From CAYPEL01 sp964409635 (GTDB taxonomy: Bacteria; Pseudomonadota; Gammaproteobacteria; DSM-19610), in contig CAYPEL010000067.1 of NCBI GenBank assembly GCA_964409635.1, positions 1 through 13,539 of the forward strand: a DNA stretch of 13,539 nt, read 5' to 3'. Within the stretch, counting starts at the first letter, position 1; each line of letters opens with the position of its first letter. The position numbers were made by a program, and so were the translations under genes. Of this stretch, positions 9,417 to 13,539 are shown piece by piece. The notes under the pieces were generated by a model. That model was not told the origin of the DNA. It did no database searches and was given only the letters and a program-made list of their open reading frames with translations.

Positions 9417-10068
9417 CAGACGATTCCTGCGTCTCACCGGCGAGCTGCTCACGATACCCGGCCAGTCGCGCATCGAATTCGGCCAGCCACTGCGCATCGA
9501 CGAAGGCCTTGAGAATACGGCGTACCTCAAACGATTTAACCTGCCCCGGAGTTTTCAGTCGCCGCAGGAAACCCAGCTCTACAACCTTATTGATATGGGC
9601 GTCGACACGATCCATCAGTTGCGCCTCGTTGCTGCCTTCGGGCAGGAACACACGCATCAGTTCAACGATTTCATCGCCTGCAAGCACCAGCCGGTCACCC
9701 CCGTCCTGACTGCCACCGGCGTCGAATTCAGCAAGCTTCTTGCGCAACAGCGCCAGCAACAGACTCACCGCAAACGTCAGTGGCCGGCGGGCGATCAGGC
9801 GTGGCATCGTGGTGACCTCATCTGGCTCGCGCGAACGCAGGAAGGCATAACCTTCAGCCTCATCCAGCACAAGATTCAAGCCCAACACAGCAACATAATC
9901 GCGTACCCGCGCCTGCAGGCCCAGCAAGTCATTCCACTGATTGGCATTAGACTTTGTCACCTCGCCACGGTAGATCACGCCCTTGAGCAGGGGGATAATC
10001 AGTGCCGATAAATCGGGGCTTACTGCAATCGCGTCGGGCTGTTGATCGTGCATGACACTATCGTACAT
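9409..10068 (-). CDS. jetB: Wadjet accessory subunit JetB (DUF4194, MukE-like)
   Basis: Role: the winged-helix (kite/MukE-like) subunit that binds the kleisin JetA and DNA in the Wadjet SMC complex. Seen: 219 residues. Features that fit DUF4194 are LLKGVIYR (28-34), a DEAEGYAFLR strand-turn (69-78), the helix pair RRPLTF...LLLALLRKKL (about 94-112), and EVRRILKAFVDAQWL (181-195) near the end. The start at 10068 overlaps the end of jetA by 11 nt. An alternative ATG at 10053 (Met6) lies 4 nt past the jetA stop and is equally possible, because neither has a clear ribosome-binding site. The stop overlaps the jetC start by 8 nt. The gene appears intact. Confidence 0.9.
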   Translation of the reverse strand: MYDSVMHDQQPDAIAVSPDLSALIIPLLKGVIYRGEVTKSNANQWNDLLGLQARVRDYVAVLGLNLVLDEAEGYAFLRSREPDEVTTMPRLIARRPLTFAVSLLLALLRKKLAEFDAGGSQDGGDRLVLAGDEIVELMRVFLPEGSNEAQLMDRVDAHINKVVELGFLRRLKTPGQVKSFEVRRILKAFVDAQWLAEFDARLAGYREQLAGETQESSDE

Positions 10069-11512
10069 AAATTACGCGGGGCAGGCTGGCTTGTTTGATT
10101 CGCACCTGCCCTGTGATGTCTTCTCCGCGCCATACAATGATATCCTGCGCCGTCTCGTCAATGGTACTTTCGAATCGATCATCTGCCAGTTCGAGATAAG
10201 CGACCAGCTCGGCCAGGCCCTGTTCCAATGGCCGGCGCTCGCACAATTCACGCAGTGTGACCTGCACACCCCCCTGTAAGGCATGCCGTATATGCCGGGC
10301 CAGCAACGCCTTGTCGACCACGACCTGTGAATACAGCGCCGCCGCATCGATTTCCACATCACCGGATTCCAGTACCCGGTCAGCGATACGTGCTTTCAGG
10401 GCCGGGGTATGCAGTGGCCGCTCCATAGGCAGTTCGAGCGATGCACCAATGCTGGCGATGGCGCCAAACTCACCCGTCGGCGCCGACTCGCGCACCCCCA
10501 GTGCCTTACCTTCAATGCCGTGCAGGATATCCATGATACGCCGGTTCTCCAGCCAGGCCTGATCATCCAGAAAACGCCGCAGTTGCTGCGACAGTTGCGC
10601 CACCGTGCGTTGGGTATGTTCACCGGCTTCAAGCCAGTCGTAATGCACGTGACGACTACGGGCGTCCGGCTTGAGTTCAGCAACCGCAGGCAGGGCCAGA
10701 ACCCGTTCCAATAAATCGCTGAATTCATCTTGCCGCGCACTGGACATCAGGAAATCCCAAAAGGCACGGAAGCTGCGCCCCTGGTCGGAATCATCGATGC
10801 CATCGCGCTCACCCATGATCTCCTCAAGCAAGTCACCCTTGCCACCTTCCCATAAAGCAATGCGTTCGCGCACCCGTCGGTCAAGCACGCGAAAGTTGTG
10901 CTCAACCTGACGAAAGTCAGACAACAATTCGCGCGCAACGATGGTGAACTGCTGGAAGCGATCCCTGAGCGCTGTGTCATCGAGCAGCGCTATATCACCA
11001 GCGCGTACACGGGCCATCTCCGCATCGATATTGTCGCGGCGATGTTGCAACTCGGCAAGGCGTGCTTCGGGATCGGACTCGCTGCCGGCACTGATTTGTT
11101 TGAGCAACTCGAATAACGTTAGCAGGCGCGATTCGGTACCAACGAAGGCGCGTTCGGCGAGCGAACCAAGCCAGGTGATGGCTTTTTCGGTCGCCGGGGT
11201 CAGGTCGAACCAGGGCTCATCAGAACCCTGACGATAGAACTTGCGCAACCAACCCTTGTCATTGCCGGCCCAGTCGTTGAGGTAGTCCAGGGCGTTCTTG
11301 GGAAACGCATCGGCACCCCGTTGTTCACGCAGCGCGAACAGATTGTCTTCCAGCGCCTCGACCAGATCGGCCTGCGCGATCACGCGTTGGTTCGGCACAA
11401 TAAACACCCGCTGCAGAAAACTCGCTACCAGTGGTGCATGGGGCGAATTCAACAACCGCCACGCCGGATGGTTCTGGCGCAGCAGGTCGAGGGTATTGAA
11501 ATCAAGGCTCAT
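10058..11512 (-). CDS. jetA: Wadjet kleisin subunit JetA (DUF3375, MukF-like)
   Basis: Role: the kleisin-like subunit that bridges the heads of the JetC dimer and recruits JetB. Seen: 484 residues from ATG 11510-11512, beginning MSLDFNTLDLLRQNHPAWRL, which is where DUF3375 proteins normally start. Other family features are FVGTESRLLTLFELLKQI (123-140), helical stretches at about 150-170 and 182-222, and a C-terminal part rich in winged-helix-like segments. The open frame continues upstream for another 113 codons, but that stretch is unrelated (an ATPase stub plus intergenic sequence), so I reject the longer start. No good Shine-Dalgarno precedes 11512. A TATCTT box lies 6 nt before the ATG, so a leaderless transcript is conceivable but speculative. 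Confidence 0.9.
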   Translation of the reverse strand: MSLDFNTLDLLRQNHPAWRLLNSPHAPLVASFLQRVFIVPNQRVIAQADLVEALEDNLFALREQRGADAFPKNALDYLNDWAGNDKGWLRKFYRQGSDEPWFDLTPATEKAITWLGSLAERAFVGTESRLLTLFELLKQISAGSESDPEARLAELQHRRDNIDAEMARVRAGDIALLDDTALRDRFQQFTIVARELLSDFRQVEHNFRVLDRRVRERIALWEGGKGDLLEEIMGERDGIDDSDQGRSFRAFWDFLMSSARQDEFSDLLERVLALPAVAELKPDARSRHVHYDWLEAGEHTQRTVAQLSQQLRRFLDDQAWLENRRIMDILHGIEGKALGVRESAPTGEFGAIASIGASLELPMERPLHTPALKARIADRVLESGDVEIDAAALYSQVVVDKALLARHIRHALQGGVQVTLRELCERRPLEQGLAELVAYLELADDRFESTIDETAQDIIVWRGEDITGQVRIKQASLPRVIYVR

Positions 11513-11538
11513 AGTTGCAAGATACCATGCAAACCCAG

Positions 11539-11609
11539 GGAGGCGTGAGGCCGGGAAAACAGCCTCCTGTGCCTTGGTGCCGCTGTGGCGACAACTAGCC
11601 TGGCACAGG
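11539..11609 (-). promoter_or_regulatory. Overlapping inverted repeats just upstream of jetA
   Basis: On the + strand GGAGGC (11539-11544) pairs with GCCTCC (11562-11567), and CCTGTGCC (11566-11573) pairs perfectly with GGCACAGG (11602-11609). The inner arms share two bases, so the two hairpins would compete. A smaller GCC/GGC hairpin lies inside the second loop. The structure ends 27 nt before the jetA start codon and lies in its leader. It may be an operator or attenuator for the Wadjet operon, or a palindromic repeat element. I cannot tell which from one copy. Confidence 0.35.
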
Positions 11610-11722
11610 GGGCTATGGAGCCATATGCGAGCTGGTTGATTTGCGACAGAACCACTCACAACACGAATGGGTGACTTCCCATCGATCAAGCGCGGAATGG
11701 CGCTACCGGATACGGGGGAGGC

Positions 11723-11851
11723 ATCATATTCTGTTACAAACTGCCGGGCCAAGGTCGTTTTTCCACATTGGCGCGATCCGGCCAGAATGGCAATCCGGCT
11801 ACTGGACAATGCGCGCTCAATATCCTGTTGCCACTGCTGACGGGTAATCAT
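11723..11851 (-). pseudogene. N-terminal stub of an AAA_14/DUF4143-type ATPase
   Basis: Starting at ATG 11849-11851, about 43 residues match the head of the small stand-alone ATPases that carry AAA_14 and DUF4143 domains: a short helix (residues 1-17), then AILAGSRQCGKTT with a complete P-loop (GSRQCGKT, residues 25-32), then LARQF. After about residue 43 the usual continuation (strand with Asp, Walker B, sensor, DUF4143) is missing, and the sequence stops resembling the family. The normal length is about 380-450 residues, so over 85 percent is lost. The frame stays open for 113 codons and enters jetA in frame, so a chimeric P-loop-JetA protein could be made if this start is used. I infer a deletion or rearrangement upstream of the Wadjet operon. 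Confidence 0.65.
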
Positions 11852-11862
11852 ATCGGTGTGTT

Positions 11863-11901
11863 ACCATGAAATTCCACCCTGTGATGACAGACTTTCATGG
11901 T
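11863..11901. repeat. Perfect 9-bp inverted repeat in the divergent intergenic region
   Basis: ACCATGAAA (11863-11871) and TTTCATGGT (11893-11901) are exact inverted copies separated by 21 nt. They lie just upstream of the ATPase stub start (minus strand) and about 115 nt upstream of the TacAT promoter. This could be a binding site for a dimeric regulator or the foot of an old element. Apart from the TacAT promoter, I see nothing else in 11902-12074. Confidence 0.4.
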
Positions 11902-12015
11902 GCTTTACCAAATAATAATTGGGAGCCACCCTTCCACAACCCCGCCATTCAGGGTAACGGTTCGTCGTGCTGATGAAGGGTGTCCGAGCCAGATTGCCTA
12001 TCGGCTCTACAGAAA

Positions 12016-12044
12016 TTGTATAGCTATTCGATATACAGTATAAT
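12016..12044 (+). promoter_or_regulatory. Promoter and putative operator of the TacA-TacT operon
   Basis: TTGTAT (12016-12021) and TATAAT (12039-12044) are separated by exactly 17 nt, an excellent sigma-70 promoter. An exact inverted repeat, TGTATA (12017-12022) / TATACA (12032-12037), lies inside it, covering the -35 box and spacer. Ribbon-helix-helix antitoxins of this class repress their own operons, so this is the likely binding site. The predicted leader is short (about 25 nt) and carries GGAGAG (12063-12068) before the antitoxin ATG. Confidence 0.75.
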
Positions 12045-12074
12045 GGCCTCCGCAACAACCCTGGAGAGAATGCT

Positions 12075-12350
12075 ATGGCACAGTCCGCAACCCGCACAGC
12101 GCCCATCAATTTACGCGCATTGGAGTCACAACGCAGTTTGATTGACCGCGCTGCCAGTCTATTGGGTAAAAACCGTTCCGATTTCATGCTGGAAACTGCC
12201 TGCCGCGAGGCCGAGAATATCCTGCTTGACCAGCGGCTTTTCAGACTCAGTAAAACAGATTTTAAGGCGTTCATGTCGGCGCTGGAGGCACCCGTAAAAG
12301 ACAATGCGCAATTGCGTCATCTTATGATGCGCAAAGCGCCGTGGGAATAA
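12075..12350 (+). CDS. tacA: DUF1778 ribbon-helix-helix antitoxin, TacA type
   Basis: Role: neutralises the adjacent acetyltransferase toxin and, with it, represses the operon. Seen: 91 residues. A ribbon strand (APINLRA, 9-15) is followed by two helices (about 16-31 and 33-52, with the family-typical NRSDFMLE turn), then a toxin-wrapping tail (about 53-91) ending RKAPWE, as in many DUF1778 antitoxins. The start ATG 12075-12077 follows GGAGAG at 12063-12068. An out-of-frame ATG at 12070 is ignored. The coding sequence overlaps the toxin start by 10 nt, the usual tight coupling of such pairs. The gene appears intact. Confidence 0.9.
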   Translation: MAQSATRTAPINLRALESQRSLIDRAASLLGKNRSDFMLETACREAENILLDQRLFRLSKTDFKAFMSALEAPVKDNAQLRHLMMRKAPWE

Positions 12351-12847
12351 GCGCCCCCTGCCCCATTACCGGAACGCATGATGTCACGTCCTTTGATTGC
12401 ACCGATACAACACTGAATGACTGGCTGCAACGCCGTGCCCTGAAAAATGAAGATAACGGGGCTTCGAGGACATTTGTCGTCTGTAATGACAATACGGTGA
12501 TTGGCTATTACGCATTGGCCGTAGGCGCGATTGCCAGGGAAGAAACATCAGGAAAAATACGCAGGAATATGCCAGACCCTATCCCTGTTATGGTTCTGGG
12601 CCGATTAGCCGTAGACGCCAACTGGCAGGGTAAACAACTCGGCGCCGGACTGTTGAAGGATGCCATTCAGCGTACCCTCATCGTGGCCGAACAGGCAGGG
12701 ATTCGCGCCTTGCTGGTGCACGCGCTATCGAATAACGCAAAACGTTTTTATCAGCGTTGGGGATTTTATGAATCTCCAACGAATGACAGGACGTTGATGA
12801 TCATGCTCGATGCAGCTCGCAAGGCTTTTTTATCGCAATCTGCGTAA
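12341..12847 (+). CDS. tacT: GNAT acetyltransferase toxin, TacT/AtaT type
   Basis: Role: toxins of this family acetylate the amino group of aminoacyl-tRNAs with acetyl-CoA and stop translation. The favoured tRNA varies and cannot be read here. Seen: 168 residues from GTG 12341-12343, which overlaps the antitoxin stop by 10 nt. Conserved elements are DxxLNDWLQRRALKN (near 22-36), the family hallmark RRNMPDPIPV (74-83), the acetyl-CoA loop QGKQLGAG (96-103) and FYQRWGF (136-142), in which Tyr137 corresponds to the catalytic Tyr of TacT. All expected parts are present, so it is probably active. A CGCAATC/GATTGCG inverted repeat (12834-12881) spans its stop codon but has no T-tract. Confidence 0.9.
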   Translation: MGISAPCPITGTHDVTSFDCTDTTLNDWLQRRALKNEDNGASRTFVVCNDNTVIGYYALAVGAIAREETSGKIRRNMPDPIPVMVLGRLAVDANWQGKQLGAGLLKDAIQRTLIVAEQAGIRALLVHALSNNAKRFYQRWGFYESPTNDRTLMIMLDAARKAFLSQSA

Positions 12848-12932
12848 ACAGTGCGTTCTATCCGCAAGACAAACGATTGCGTCTTATCAGCCAACAGCGA
12901 TGTCCTGTCATCTCCACGCTGTTTAGACATTG

Positions 12933-13148
12933 GAACACCTTGCGGCCGGTGTGTGCCCACCGCAATCCGGTACGACTGCAAGGACGTAGGAGGTAGGGCA
13001 ACGCAGGAGCAGTTGCCGAGGTAATCGAATGTCCCAGCAAGGCATTCATCGGATCGGCATCCAGAGTATCTTCGCTGAGGTAGCTGTTTTCCTCATCGCG
13101 TTCCAGCAAACCCTGTCGTTCAAGAAAACGTCCGATACGTTCGGCAAG
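12933..13148 (-). pseudogene. Decayed fragment of an IS91-family transposase
   Basis: Read on the minus strand from 13148, LAERIGRFLERQGLLERDEENSYL followed by DPMNALLGHSIT (to 13020) matches the region after the catalytic domain of IS91-type (Y2, rolling-circle) transposases. The family continues with YRIAVG...GRKVF. Here YRIAVG appears at 12955-12972 after a 47-nt insertion, and GRKVF at 12933-12947 in yet another frame. It therefore carries at least one insertion and one 1-nt frameshift, and lacks both ends. A 109-codon frame (12858-13187) runs through it only by chance. It was probably left by a mobile element that brought or disrupted the neighbouring genes. Confidence 0.75.
12973..13019. 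repeat. REP-like hairpin element inserted in the IS91 remnant
   Basis: These 47 nt interrupt the conserved SIT-YRIAVG junction of the transposase. They contain GTAGG followed by GGCAAC (12997-13002), a 9-nt loop and GTTGCC (13012-13017). A GTAG foot next to an imperfect stem is the hallmark of REP elements moved by RAYT transposases. The flanks are GGTA on both sides (12969-12972 and 13020-13023), although the conserved protein suggests this tandem GGTA predates the insertion. The assignment rests on structure; copies elsewhere in the genome would be needed to confirm it. Confidence 0.5.
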
Positions 13149-13161
13149 AGTGTGCGTGTGT

Positions 13162-13278
13162 TTTACACGGGCATTAGTCAGTAGCACACTGGAAGGCCAG
13201 ACTTTGTTTCAGGATGCGTTTCGACTCCTGAATATCCGCAAGTCCGATACGTTTTACAGGGAAGCTGAAAGGCCGTGA
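13162..13278 (+). pseudogene. C-terminal remnant of an ImmA/IrrE-type antitoxin-like protein
   Basis: The frame ending at TGA 13276-13278 reads FTRALVSSTLEGQTLFQDAF RLLNIRKSDTF and a short tail. This matches the C-terminus of COG2856 (ImmA/IrrE) proteins that precede DUF4411 toxins. Upstream of about 13162 the similarity stops and the IS91 remnant begins on the other strand, so roughly 300 or more residues, including the HTH and the HExxH metallopeptidase part, are gone. The stop overlaps the start of the next gene as GTGA, the native coupled arrangement of such pairs. It is too short for ordinary gene callers. Confidence 0.65.
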
Positions 13279-13382
13279 TTGCGCCAGTGAGCTATCTGCT
13301 CGATGCCAATGTTTTCATTCAGGCAAGGAATCTGCACTATGGTCTGGATTTTTGTCCCGCATTCTGGCAATGGCATTATTGA
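13275..13382 (+). pseudogene. N-terminal fragment of a DUF4411 PIN-domain toxin
   Basis: From GTG 13275-13277 the frame encodes 35 residues: VIAPVSYLLDANVFIQA, then RNLHYGLDFCPAFWQW, then a stop. YLLDANVFI with the first PIN catalytic Asp (D10) and the FCPAFW motif are characteristic of DUF4411 proteins, normally about 160 residues long. After WQW the sequence no longer fits, and a stop appears at 13380-13382, exactly where a different gene ends on the opposite strand, so I infer a recombination junction near 13374. Without the other acidic residues of the PIN site it cannot be an active nuclease. It overlaps the ImmA-like remnant by 4 nt. Confidence 0.75.
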
Positions 13383-13539
13383 TGCGCTACCGGACGGAGT
13401 TCGTAAATTCGCCCGTATTGTGCCGCCGACTCCAAATCTCCCTGGCGAATTGCATCCCTTACGTCGTCCAATTTACAGGCGTCCTCAATACTGAGATAAG
13501 GTGACCAACCTGTGTCGTCGTCCAATAATTCAACCTCTA
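13376..13539 (-). CDS. C-terminal part of a small antitoxin-like protein (runs off the window)
   Basis: Minus-strand frame, open from the window edge to TAA 13376-13378. The 53 visible residues include EVELLDDDTGWSPYLSIEDA, KLDDVRDAIRQGDLESAAQ and a YELRPVA ending. I recall similar short proteins (about 70-80 residues) beside toxin genes, where the KLDDVR-RGD segment is conserved, but I cannot name the family with certainty. The 5' end lies beyond 13539, so neither the start nor a toxin partner is visible. The intact-looking end lies exactly at the truncation point of the DUF4411 fragment. Confidence 0.5.
   Translation of the reverse strand, partial: EVELLDDDTGWSPYLSIEDACKLDDVRDAIRQGDLESAAQYGRIYELRPVAHQ

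Noticed and set aside
9417..9530. Longer jetC start at 9530
   Set aside because: The extra 38 residues read through jetB in another frame and have no JetC character. The ATG at 9416 gives the usual N-terminus.
11513..11851. Treating the 597-codon frame as the real JetA
   Set aside because: The N-terminal 113 codons are an ATPase stub plus intergenic-looking sequence. JetA homology starts at the Met at 11512. Kept as a finding, not as the gene call.
11865..11972. 35-codon + strand ORF starting at ATG 11865
   Set aside because: No ribosome-binding site, no recognisable protein, and its ATG is part of the inverted repeat.
12834..12881. CGCAATC/GATTGCG repeat around the tacT stop as a terminator
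   Set aside because: It has a long loop and no T-tract. It may be chance pairing.
13303..13494. 63-codon + strand ORF at the right end
   Set aside because: It overlaps the DUF4411 fragment in another frame and runs antisense to the antitoxin-like gene, with no family resemblance.

Overview
The window looks like a scaffold from a moderately GC-rich Gammaproteobacterium. The reasons are an outer-membrane beta-barrel, MukBEF-like Jet proteins, REP-type palindromes, a TacA-TacT pair and a C-terminal sorting signal of the CTERM type. A run of 13 N at 8980-8992 points to a draft or metagenome assembly. I cannot name a genus.

Layout. Bases 1-434 hold no gene, but contain a long imperfect palindrome at 51-111. 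Bases 435-4682 (+) encode one giant exported protein of 1415 residues. Its parts in order are a signal peptide, an N-terminal DUF6923-like domain, about 900 residues of Asp-rich calcium-binding (thrombospondin type 3) repeats, a GGC/transmembrane/basic sorting signal, a second internal signal-peptide-like segment, and an outer-membrane beta-barrel ending in Phe. It reads like two exported proteins joined without a stop codon.

Bases 4866-11512 (-) are a complete type I Wadjet operon in the order jetA-jetB-jetC-jetD, with every adjacent pair overlapping. The products are the MukF-, MukE- and MukB-like parts of an SMC loop extruder and the TOPRIM nuclease JetD. Characterised Wadjet systems recognise and cut small circular DNA such as plasmids. 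The assembly gap lies inside jetC and makes it look frameshifted, but the flanking coding frames rejoin if the true gap is a multiple of three. Upstream of jetA, and in frame with it, is the N-terminal stub of an AAA_14/DUF4143-type ATPase.

Bases 12016-12847 (+) hold a TacA-TacT toxin-antitoxin operon with a near-consensus promoter and an inverted-repeat operator candidate. Bases 12933-13539 are a graveyard of accessory-gene pieces: a decayed IS91-family transposase interrupted by a REP-like hairpin element, the tail of an ImmA/IrrE-type antitoxin overlapping the head of a DUF4411 PIN toxin, and the C-terminal part of a small minus-strand protein that runs off the window.

Overall this is a defence island (Wadjet plus TA modules plus mobile-element debris) lying convergent to a large surface-protein gene. 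The most unusual objects are the internal sorting-signal/signal-peptide junction in the giant protein, the ATPase stub in frame with jetA, and the nested remnants at the right end.
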